Source: Deltaproteobacteria bacterium
Lineage (GTDB): Bacteria; Desulfobacterota_B; Binatia; UBA9968
Assembly: GCA_027297485.1 (NCBI GenBank)
Contig: JAPUHZ010000211.1
Span: forward strand, 1 to 5,034
DNA length: 5,034 nt
Direction: 5' to 3'
The translations under genes and the position numbers were made by a program. How positions within the stretch are numbered: position 1 is the first letter of the stretch; each line of letters begins with the position of its first letter. Below are positions 1 through 5,034 of this stretch, in pieces. The notes under the pieces were generated by a model. It was given only the letters and a program-made list of their open reading frames with translations. It was not told the origin of the DNA and searched no databases.

Positions 1-234
1 TAAGGAGTTCATTAGTAAGGTGTCATCAGGCGACCGAGGGGCGAGTCCTGGAGAGCGCGGGCACAGGGACGTGAAGGTTGCGTTCTGGCCCGGGCGGTGG
101 GAATAGCCACCCTTGGAGAGGACGGGGGGTGGTCTACAAGGTAGAGGCCCATTGACCGCGCTTGGAAGGGCTCGACCCGAGGGCCGGCCGTTATTAGGGA
201 ACGGTGGCCTGTCAAGATACTTATGAACTCATTA
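1..234. repeat. GC-rich structured element with imperfect terminal inverted repeats (candidate small mobile element or ncRNA)
   Basis: A GC-rich core is bounded by AT-rich ends. Bases 5-12 (GAGTTCAT) are exactly complementary to 223-230 (ATGAACTC). The complementarity continues inward with mismatches and one 3-base gap to about 36 and 202, giving roughly 23 matches in 29 aligned positions. It also continues outward to TAA at 1-3 against TTA at 232-234, so the true left end may lie outside the window. The ends also resemble each other directly: TCATTAGTAA at 9-18 against TCATTAATAA at 229-238. Inside are local stems: GGTGG/CCACC (96-100 with 107-111), CTAC/GTAG (134-137 with 141-144), CTCG/CGAG (171-174 with 178-181), and CCGTT/AACGG (188-192 with 200-204) enclosed by GGCC/GGCC. 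The reading frames across it are rich in Pro, Arg and Ser, resemble no protein I know, and look spurious. A non-autonomous transposable element or a HEARO/omega-like standalone RNA would fit, but the family is not identified. Confidence 0.5.
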
Positions 235-413
235 ATAATTTGACCGGCTGGTCTGTCTGATCAAGAAACTCCAAGTCTTCGTCTGCAAGAATCGGGTTTC
301 TTATTTGTCGGGATGACTGCCATCTGGTAGAGTCTCCGTATTATCTTTGCCCTTTTCGTGGCAGAGGGCATTTGCATCAATAATCCATCCCATTTCTTCT
401 GACGGCCTGGCCT
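235..413. other. Intergenic stretch before the phosphatidyltransferase gene
   Basis: No convincing gene, tRNA or rRNA is seen here. TATTAT at 339-344 could serve as a -10 box for the plus-strand gene at 414, but no matching -35 box lies 16-18 bases upstream. On the minus strand a 30-codon frame starts with ATG at 393 and stops at 301-303. A second frame, open from 340, ends at TAA 221-223 inside the repeat end. Both are hydrophilic and unrecognised, and neither has a good ribosome binding site. They could be decayed gene remnants or chance frames. Confidence 0.35.
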
Positions 414-989
414 ATGAAATTCTCCTTCTCTTCCTTTTACCTCACCACCGCACGTGGCCTTACCCTCGCCAGGCTTGGGAGTATCCTGCCTTTCCTTATT
501 ATCCTCATTCAAACGGATCGTGAAGGACCTTACTTCTGGGGACCCAGTCTTCTCATCCTTTATGTTTTCATTGTCCTCTCCGATTTCCTTGATGGTCTGC
601 TGGCACGCAAGGCAGGCGCGCCAAGCCTGTTCTGGGGCCATGTAGATGCGGCGGTCGATATCGCTTTTAATACCTTGAGCCTCTCTACTGCGGCATGGCT
701 GGGGCGCGTCGGTCCCTGGGTTCCGGGCGGAGTTGCATTCTTGGGTGGCCGCTTTATTCTTCGTAACCTACGTCCCCGACCTGCGCTGCAAGGACGACTG
801 GATGAGGATGGGGCGGGAAAGGCCGCAGGAGTGTTCTACTATCTGCTAGTGGGGGCGATTGTTCTTGAACTCTCTTTGGAAGGGGAAGACGGCCGGTGGT
901 TGATCGACCGGGCCGGGGATGCGGTGTTTATCTACACGCTTTTCGTTCTCCAGCGAAGGGACAGGGCCGTCAACTTGTCCGGTTTCTGA
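414..989 (+). CDS. CDP-alcohol phosphatidyltransferase-like membrane protein
   Basis: A 191-residue integral membrane protein, the usual size for the CDP-alcohol phosphatidyltransferase family. That family transfers a phosphoalcohol from a CDP-linked donor, typically CDP-diacylglycerol, to an alcohol at the cytoplasmic membrane. The signature runs from D57 to D82: D57-x2-D60-G61-x2-A64-R65, then D78-x3-D82, so all four metal-binding Asp are present. The second Gly of the consensus is replaced by Trp74, with a Gly one residue later. The N-terminal LTLARL block (16-21) and the G135-K136 helix near FYYLLV are also typical. Hydrophobic segments lie at about 22-33, 44-56, 83-96, 103-115, 138-152 and 168-179. 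ATG at 414 is the only standard start after an in-frame stop at 381-383, but no Shine-Dalgarno is visible. The 3' end overlaps the opposing gene by 20 bp. The acceptor alcohol cannot be told; PgsA- or PIS-type activity would be guesses. Confidence 0.8.
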   Translation: MKFSFSSFYLTTARGLTLARLGSILPFLIILIQTDREGPYFWGPSLLILYVFIVLSDFLDGLLARKAGAPSLFWGHVDAAVDIAFNTLSLSTAAWLGRVGPWVPGGVAFLGGRFILRNLRPRPALQGRLDEDGAGKAAGVFYYLLVGAIVLELSLEGEDGRWLIDRAGDAVFIYTLFVLQRRDRAVNLSGF

Positions 990-1983
990 GGAACAGGTCG
1001 CTGTAAGCCTTGGGCAAAAAGAGCACACCAAAGGTCCCATTCGCCAGCATGAAGGTTAAGTGAGATGCCAAGCTGTAAGCGAGCAAGTCGGCCTCGGGCG
1101 CGTAACTGCCAAAGAAAAAGATCCACGCCGCCTGGGTGGTGCCGAGATGGGCCACGGTAATGGGGAGCGCGCCCACAAGGAAGACCACGGGGAGGAAGGT
1201 GAGGAGACGCAGGAGAGGAATCTCGATTCCGAAAAAAACCAGTGCCTGACTATGTACCAGAAGAGCGAGGAAGAAGACTAATCCTTTGAGACCCAGTACA
1301 GTAGCACATTGCCTCAAGCCTGCGAGTCTAAACGTAGAGAGAAGGACATTGTCTTTAAGTCTCCGTCCCAGCACGCCCAACTTTCCCTGGGCGAGATTCA
1401 TAACAAGCAGCCAAATCGCCGCCAGAGCGAGCGGCAAGACCAAGAGCACCAGCGGCGTTCCCCCGGGAAAGGCAATCGCACCGACCATAGCGAAAAAGAT
1501 GAGATTGGTCGTCTCGAGGAGAATGAGTAGAGCTACGGTGCTTGTGATTTGTCCGAGCGGGGTATGAAAACGGCGGTAAATATATAGAGCAAGCGCAGCC
1601 TGGGCAAGTTGGGTGTTGATAATGGAAACTAAGTACGTCACGGCCCTCACGGGCAGAAGTTCCCGGTAGCCTAGCGGCCCGTGGAACCACCGGATCACCT
1701 TGCTCAATACAAAGGCATCCAAGAGAAAAAAACAGAGGGAAAACGATACCATGAGCGCCAAGAAGGGGAGAAATTTTGCCTCTGAAAAGGCCTTCCAGAA
1801 CTCCGCGAATGGGATGCGCCAGAAGATGAAGAGGAAGATCGCGAAGGTGAAAACCACGGGGGCGAATGTCGCCCAGATATTTCTCCGCCCGGAAAGCTCC
1901 TTTAAAGAATGTGGCTCGGAAACGCTTGGTTCGGTCACAGACTCCTCAGTTCGGGGCGGAGATGGCTTGGTCGAGGGCTTCAT
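970..1983 (-). CDS. UPF0104 / lysylphosphatidylglycerol-synthase TM-like membrane protein (flippase-type)
   Basis: A 337-residue protein with a polar, Pro/Ser/Glu-rich N-terminus (1-35) followed by about eight membrane segments at roughly 39-55, 71-92, 112-135, 146-171, 175-195, 229-251, 257-276 and 299-324. The block from R113 to E157 (RAVTYLVSIIN, then YRRFHTPLGQ, then ALLILLE) follows the pattern of the lysylphosphatidylglycerol synthase transmembrane / UPF0104 family. LPITVAHLGTTQAAW (273-287) corresponds to the family's late LPxxxGGLGxxE-like loop but lacks its Gly pair and Glu. The soluble aminoacyl-transferase domain of MprF is absent, so lipid translocation or an auxiliary lipid role is more likely than lysyl transfer. 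This ATG overlaps the end of the upstream SDR gene by 38 bp and has only a weak GGTGA directly before it. A GTG at 1936-1938 (residue 16) sits after GAGGAG and 7 bases past the SDR stop, and is a credible alternative start giving 322 residues. Its substrate is unknown. Confidence 0.75.
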   Translation of the reverse strand: MKPSTKPSPPRTEESVTEPSVSEPHSLKELSGRRNIWATFAPVVFTFAIFLFIFWRIPFAEFWKAFSEAKFLPFLALMVSFSLCFFLLDAFVLSKVIRWFHGPLGYRELLPVRAVTYLVSIINTQLAQAALALYIYRRFHTPLGQITSTVALLILLETTNLIFFAMVGAIAFPGGTPLVLLVLPLALAAIWLLVMNLAQGKLGVLGRRLKDNVLLSTFRLAGLRQCATVLGLKGLVFFLALLVHSQALVFFGIEIPLLRLLTFLPVVFLVGALPITVAHLGTTQAAWIFFFGSYAPEADLLAYSLASHLTFMLANGTFGVLFLPKAYSDLFLRNRTS

Positions 1984-2851
1984 TCACCGAGGTCAGCGAA
2001 AAGGGCAGGGTGGCGCGAGCCTCTGACGGGTCGGCAAGGTGCTCGTTGAAGAGGACGTCAAACACGGAGAGATTCCATCCGAGGGAAGGAACAAGGCTGC
2101 CGATAAGCCGGGCACTCAGCCTAGCCGCCGCTTTGGGAATAGGAAACACGCGATGTTTTTTTCCCAGCCGTTGACTGACCCTCTTGAGAAGTTCGGAATA
2201 AGTCAGCGTTTCGGGACCGACAAGATCCATGACGCGGATCGGCTTGGGCGCCAGGCAAATGGCCCAGGCGATGGCGTCGAGCACGTCGGCCTGAGAAATG
2301 GGTTGGATGCGGACCGAACCGCCGCTCACGAGTGGAACTACGGGGGCCCTAGCCATCTGGCATATCTTCTCCACAGATGGACTTCCCTGCCCAAGAATCA
2401 TCGGAACGCGGAAGATGGCGCCTGAAAGATCTGCTGGCTGAATAATTTCCTCGGCCATGCCTTTTGAGCAGAGGTAGTGATTTTTAGATGCGGGGTCGGC
2501 ACCTGGAAAGCTCAAATACACAAACGTCTTGGCACCAGCCGACGAGGCTGTTTCCACGATAGCGCGGGTAGTTTCTAAATTAGCGTCAAGCAGCGTCTCC
2601 CTGCGTCGGGGCAGGAGGGCGCCCGCAAGGTGGACCACTACATCCGCGCCCTCGACCGCAGCTTGCAATGAGTCCGGCTGACGGTAGTCAACTTCGATGA
2701 TCTCCGCCCGGAGCGGACGGAGCGACTGGGCTCTTTCCAGGCTTCGAACCAAGGCCCGGAGGCGCGCAGCAGCCAACGGCGAACTCTTGCTGAGGTACTT
2801 GATCAGAGCTGTCCCGACAGCGCCATTCGCGCCCGTGATTACGATGTCAAT
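1946..2851 (-). CDS. NAD(P)-binding epimerase/NmrA-like SDR protein, apparent ATT start
   Basis: An extended or atypical short-chain dehydrogenase-like protein of 301 residues when read from ATT at 2849-2851. The Rossmann glycine motif G7-A-N-G10-A-V-G13 sits right after the first strand (DIVIT). An HLAGA block at about 74-78 follows strand 4, and Y126-x3-K130 matches the SDR catalytic pair, with S114 as a possible catalytic Ser. The C-terminal half (FRVPMILGQG, then QPISQADVLDAI) resembles NDUFA9-like and NAD-dependent epimerase/dehydratase proteins. No ATG, GTG or TTG lies in frame between the stop at 2882-2884 and TTG at 2774-2776. Starting at that TTG would remove the whole dinucleotide-binding motif. 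ATT lies 7 bases after AGGAG (2859-2863), so it is the best start seen, unless a point mutation or base error changed ATG. The gene lies 70 bp after the reductase and overlaps the next gene. The substrate cannot be deduced. Confidence 0.75.
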   Translation of the reverse strand: MDIVITGANGAVGTALIKYLSKSSPLAAARLRALVRSLERAQSLRPLRAEIIEVDYRQPDSLQAAVEGADVVVHLAGALLPRRRETLLDANLETTRAIVETASSAGAKTFVYLSFPGADPASKNHYLCSKGMAEEIIQPADLSGAIFRVPMILGQGSPSVEKICQMARAPVVPLVSGGSVRIQPISQADVLDAIAWAICLAPKPIRVMDLVGPETLTYSELLKRVSQRLGKKHRVFPIPKAAARLSARLIGSLVPSLGWNLSVFDVLFNEHLADPSEARATLPFSLTSVNEALDQAISAPN

Positions 2852-2858
2852 GAGAATA

Positions 2859-2863
2859 CTCCT
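2859..2863 (-). promoter_or_regulatory. Ribosome binding site that decides the SDR start
   Basis: The minus strand reads AGGAG followed by seven bases (TATTCTC) and then ATT GAC ATC GTA. This is ideal spacing for initiation at the ATT codon. An in-frame ATT six bases earlier would be only one base from the AGGAG, which is too close. Confidence 0.6.
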
Positions 2864-2921
2864 GACCTGGGGATTTAATTTTCAACAACCTGTTCTGATT
2901 TTTCTGGAAGCTGGATGGTCC

Positions 2922-4169
2922 TCAGCCCCGTTTCGTCAACATCCGGTGCGTTGGGGCGAGCAGCTTCTCGATGGGCAGACCATACGTACAGGCTCCCACA
3001 CAGGGTTGATCGGTACAGGTGAGACACGCGGAAGCCCCGGCTCCGAGTGTGCCGTACTCACTGCGCGCCAGTTTCATGTCGCCGTAGTCCTTAGCGTACA
3101 TTCGTGTGCGCAGCACATCGGCGATGGGCACGCCGTACGGGCAGGCGCTCTCGCAATCGTTACAGGCATGACGGCAATAGGAGGTCCCGTTCATCCGCGC
3201 ATAGCGCTGAAGGAGACTGAGGTCACCGCGCGCGGAGGATTGCCAGCCCGAGGCGCCCATGTACTCATCGATGAGGCCAGGACTCGTCATGGAGATCACC
3301 AGCGAGTCCACGTGCGGATTCGATAGCACCCAGCGGAAGGCGGCCTGGGCAAACGTGGCCCCATCTTTTTCGAAGGGACGCATGTCGTTGAGGCGCGCGC
3401 CCATGAGGGTCTTCATCGCGATCACACCGACCCCTTTGGATTTTGCTTTTTGCAAAACACGCGGGAGATCCGGTTGACGGGCGATGAAGTCGAAGGAACG
3501 GGTTAATCGCTCGTAGAACGCGGAATCTTGACCGAAGTTGTGGGCGACCAAGATGACGTCGACGCTCCCCGTATCCAAGGCATAATCCAGGCACTCGATC
3601 AGGCGACCGGCGTGGCCGGACATGCCTCTAAAGCGGATTTTCCCCTGTCGCTTGGCTCGCTCGGTAAATTCGTGCCACTCTGGATTTTTTAGCCGTTCCA
3701 CATTGTTAACTGCATGGTTAAAATAGACATCCACGTAGTCCGTGCGCAGGCGGCGAAGGCTCCCCTCCAACGCACCCATCATGGACTCTTTACGCTCGCT
3801 AGAGCCTGTGACCACCTTTGAAGCGATGGTGACCTTGTCTCGCTTGCCGCGCAATGCGTTCCCGATAGTGGTCTCCGAATCGCTGCCGGAATAGCTCTCC
3901 GCAGTATCGAAGTAGTTGATACCGCGGTCCAAGGCATGAAGGACAATACTCTCTTCCCCTGCATCCAGGCGACTGGACCCAAACGAAATGTCGGACATTT
4001 TGATCCCGGTCCGGCCGAGAGGAACGTACCGGCGCACCTCTACATTAGACGGTTCCCTCGGCCGCGCTGCAGCCGTCAAGGGGAACAACGCAGCCCCCAG
4101 GCCGGTAAGGGCGCTTTTCCGAAGGAACTCCCGGCGGTTAAGCCTTATACCTTTCCAATATTTCTTCAT
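2922..4169 (-). CDS. Tat-exported aldo/keto reductase with C-terminal iron-sulfur domain
   Basis: A 415-residue protein. The N-terminus carries a Tat signal: N11-R12-R13-E-F-L-R, a hydrophobic stretch at 19-34, and a likely AxA cleavage after A35. An aldo/keto reductase barrel spans about 46-305 with the complete catalytic tetrad D88, Y93 (FDTAESY), K118 (ASK) and H152 (YFNHAV). The C-terminal region holds eight Cys in two groups: C332-x3-C336-x2-C339-x3-C343-Pro, and C382-x2-C385-x4-C390-x3-C394. These are suited to one or two [4Fe-4S] clusters, as in the ferredoxin-like tail of this AKR subfamily. The protein probably reduces or oxidises a carbonyl/alcohol substrate and passes electrons through the clusters in the periplasm or at the membrane. 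It has a strong AAGGAGG Shine-Dalgarno and is the first gene of the apparent three-gene minus-strand unit. A palindromic repeat sits just upstream. The substrate and electron partner are unknown. Confidence 0.88.
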   Translation of the reverse strand: MKKYWKGIRLNRREFLRKSALTGLGAALFPLTAAARPREPSNVEVRRYVPLGRTGIKMSDISFGSSRLDAGEESIVLHALDRGINYFDTAESYSGSDSETTIGNALRGKRDKVTIASKVVTGSSERKESMMGALEGSLRRLRTDYVDVYFNHAVNNVERLKNPEWHEFTERAKRQGKIRFRGMSGHAGRLIECLDYALDTGSVDVILVAHNFGQDSAFYERLTRSFDFIARQPDLPRVLQKAKSKGVGVIAMKTLMGARLNDMRPFEKDGATFAQAAFRWVLSNPHVDSLVISMTSPGLIDEYMGASGWQSSARGDLSLLQRYARMNGTSYCRHACNDCESACPYGVPIADVLRTRMYAKDYGDMKLARSEYGTLGAGASACLTCTDQPCVGACTYGLPIEKLLAPTHRMLTKRG

Positions 4170-4174
4170 CTCGC

Positions 4175-4181
4175 CCCTCCT
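4175..4181 (-). promoter_or_regulatory. Strong Shine-Dalgarno of the reductase gene
   Basis: The minus strand reads AAGGAGG with five bases before ATG at 4169, which fixes the reductase start. It abuts a short near-palindrome, TTGCCTAGCAA at 4181-4191 on the plus strand, which could form a four-pair hairpin or be an operator. That last point is weak. Confidence 0.75.
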
Positions 4182-4206
4182 TGCCTAGCAAACCCAAAGA
4201 AAATAA

Positions 4207-4390
4207 CTAGCCCGCATTTCTCACCGGAGTGCGAAGCGAGGGCGCGCAGATGCCCGGAGATACAAGGCGCGAGAGAGACAAAGCGCGCAGGCGTACTGTA
4301 CAGTACGTCGAGCCCTTTGTCCGAGCGCAACGCCGTAGATTCGGGTAGATGCGCGCACGCAGCCGTGAGCTGGTGAGAATTGCGGGCTAG
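4207..4390. mobile_element. MITE-like palindromic interspersed repeat
   Basis: A 184-bp element with 19-bp terminal inverted repeats: CTAGCCCGCATTTCTCACC at 4207-4225, matched on the opposite strand at 4372-4390 with one mismatch. Complementarity continues through most of the element. GCGCGCAGATGCCCG (4242-4256) pairs imperfectly with 4341-4356, GACAAAG (4277-4283) pairs with CTTTGTC (4315-4321), and the centre is the perfect palindrome GTACTGTACAGTAC at 4293-4306. As RNA or single-stranded DNA it would fold into one long hairpin. It encodes no transposase. The terminal CTAG, itself palindromic, may be part of the repeat or a 4-bp target duplication. The GCGTACTG...CAGTACGTCGAG centre resembles interspersed palindromes I associate with deltaproteobacterial genomes; that is memory, not a search. 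Its edge is 25 bases from the reductase Shine-Dalgarno, so reductase transcripts may start within it or read through it. Confidence 0.8.
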
Positions 4391-4437
4391 GTTAAAGCGA
4401 ACGGCACCGCGAGCGGCTCTTGGTCTGAAATATACTT

Positions 4438-4455
4438 CCATGTGTCTTCACATGG
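4438..4455. other. Perfect 7-bp hairpin, possible weak terminator
   Basis: CCATGTG (4438-4444) and CACATGG (4449-4455) pair perfectly around the four-base loop TCTT. On the minus strand the stem is followed by AAGTATATTT. That is T-containing but not a true T-run, so it is at best a weak terminator for the gene ending at 4551. A regulator binding site is an alternative. Confidence 0.45.
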
Positions 4456-4480
4456 TGGTGGATAAACGGAAAGGTTACCC

Positions 4481-4509
4481 GGTGCGGAAGGAAATGTCCA
4501 GGCCGCACC
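4481..4509. other. Perfect 7-bp stem with 15-base loop downstream of the binding-protein gene
   Basis: GGTGCGG (4481-4487) pairs perfectly with CCGCACC (4503-4509). The stem lies about 40 bases past the stop codon of the minus-strand gene ending at 4551. No T-run follows, so Rho-independent termination is not shown. It may act as a 3' stability stem. Confidence 0.4.
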
Positions 4510-4550
4510 AGCAGAGATAAGTGTAAGGATTGAATGGGGAAGGCGGGACC

Positions 4551-5034
4551 TCAGGCGACAAAGGCTGAAGAAAGAGGGATTTTCCGTTTGAGTTCACCGA
4601 TTTCCACCAGCATATCCATTTCCGCCTCGGCGATCTTGCGCTCGGTGTCAGTGAAGGTGAATTCGATCTTTGGATAGCGAGCCGAGGTAAGCGCGGCCTC
4701 TTTGTCGCCGGGGTAGCGTTTGAGGAACTCGTCCGCGATCTCTTCCAAATGCTTTTCGCTATAGGCAAAGGAGGCTCGGAAAGCGGATAGGAGCTTTTGG
4801 CGAAGCTCAGGGTGCTCTTCTAAAAGAGACTCGCGTATGGCGATCATGTGCTTGATGAATTCGGTAAAGCCATGGAGCTGGTTCCACCCCTCACCATCGG
4901 TGTAGAGACATTGAACGTCCGGGTCCTGTTCCCCCTTAAAGAAAAACTGGTCAATCAGCACCACAGCATCGGCCTTGCCTTGCTTTAGGATATCCAACAG
5001 CTCTTCCTGTGGATAGGAAATCCATTGGAGGCTT
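4551..5034 (-). CDS. Periplasmic-binding-fold protein, C-terminal part (NMT1/THI5-like or 4,5-dihydroxyphthalate decarboxylase-like)
   Basis: An open frame enters from the right edge and stops at 4551-4553, giving about 160 C-terminal residues. TTG at 4995-4997 is an internal codon, because coding continues unbroken to base 5033 with sequence that fits the fold (SLQWISYPQEELLDILKQG). The pattern 'ELLDxLKQGKADAVVL' is the typical second-lobe strand-helix of type 2 periplasmic binding proteins: a short strand, then a helix, then 'G-x-x-DA'. The later HMIAIRESLLEEHPELRQKLLSAF block matches the 'HxxxxRxxLxxxHPxLxxxLxxAF' stretch seen in NMT1-like solute-binding proteins and in 4,5-dihydroxyphthalate decarboxylase-like enzymes, which share the fold. 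The N-terminus, including any signal peptide, is outside the window, so transporter subunit and enzyme cannot be separated. It lies 381 bp upstream of the reductase on the same strand and probably belongs to another transcription unit. Confidence 0.65.
   Translation of the reverse strand, partial: SLQWISYPQEELLDILKQGKADAVVLIDQFFFKGEQDPDVQCLYTDGEGWNQLHGFTEFIKHMIAIRESLLEEHPELRQKLLSAFRASFAYSEKHLEEIADEFLKRYPGDKEAALTSARYPKIEFTFTDTERKIAEAEMDMLVEIGELKRKIPLSSAFVA

Noticed and set aside
12..215. A 67-codon minus-strand frame across the left element
   Set aside because: It is Pro/Arg/Ser-rich with no recognisable motif, and it lies wholly inside the stem-rich repeat. Its open frame is explained by high GC content.
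1..234. RNase P RNA, tmRNA or SRP RNA as the identity of the left element
   Set aside because: The hallmark conserved blocks of these RNAs that I know, such as the RNase P GAGGAAAGTCC block, are not present on either strand.
305..333. TTGTCG and TAGAGT with 17-base spacing as a promoter for the phosphatidyltransferase gene
   Set aside because: Both boxes match the sigma-70 consensus poorly, and such pairs are expected by chance in this length.
261..641. A 126-codon minus-strand frame opposite the start of the phosphatidyltransferase gene
   Set aside because: It is highly charged, shares no family features, and lies antisense to a clear membrane-protein gene.
4166..4441. A 91-codon minus-strand frame covering the palindromic repeat
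   Set aside because: It is made almost entirely of the non-coding inverted-repeat element and has no protein features.
1..5034. A CRISPR array, tRNA or rRNA gene, or an antiphage system
   Set aside because: No regularly spaced direct repeats, no tRNA cloverleaf or TTCGA arm, no rRNA blocks and no nuclease or defence-type proteins are seen.

Overview
The window looks like a piece of a moderately GC-rich, Gram-negative-type bacterial chromosome. Evidence for this is a Tat signal peptide on a redox enzyme, good Shine-Dalgarno sites before two genes, and a long palindromic interspersed repeat. That repeat reminds me of ones seen in Deltaproteobacteria and related environmental lineages. This placement rests on style only; no marker gene is present, so the taxon is not established.

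Layout from left to right. Bases 1-234 hold no convincing gene but form a GC-rich, stem-rich element whose two AT-rich ends are imperfect inverted repeats of each other. It is a candidate small mobile element or structured RNA. Bases 235-413 are an intergenic stretch with at most two tiny minus-strand reading frames. At 414-989 (+) lies a CDP-alcohol phosphatidyltransferase-like membrane enzyme. It converges, with a 20-bp 3' overlap, on a minus-strand cluster of three genes. In transcription order these are a Tat-exported aldo/keto reductase with a C-terminal iron-sulfur domain (4169-2922), an NAD(P)-binding epimerase-like SDR protein (2851-1946, apparently starting at ATT), and a UPF0104/lysylphosphatidylglycerol-synthase-TM-like membrane protein (1983-970). 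Upstream of this cluster is a 184-bp palindromic MITE-like repeat (4207-4390). Farther right are two small perfect hairpins, and then the 3' part of a minus-strand gene for a periplasmic-binding-protein-fold protein that runs off the right edge.

How the genes may work together: the phosphatidyltransferase and the UPF0104-type protein both belong to families acting on membrane lipids, and the SDR protein is translationally linked to the latter. A small lipid-modification or lipid-export module is a reasonable inference, but no substrate can be read from the sequence. The reductase begins the same apparent transcription unit, but its exported location makes a direct role in that pathway uncertain. 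The most unusual points are the missing standard start codon of the SDR gene, the left-edge structured element, the displaced glycine in the phosphatidyltransferase signature, and the repeat inserted just before the reductase ribosome binding site.
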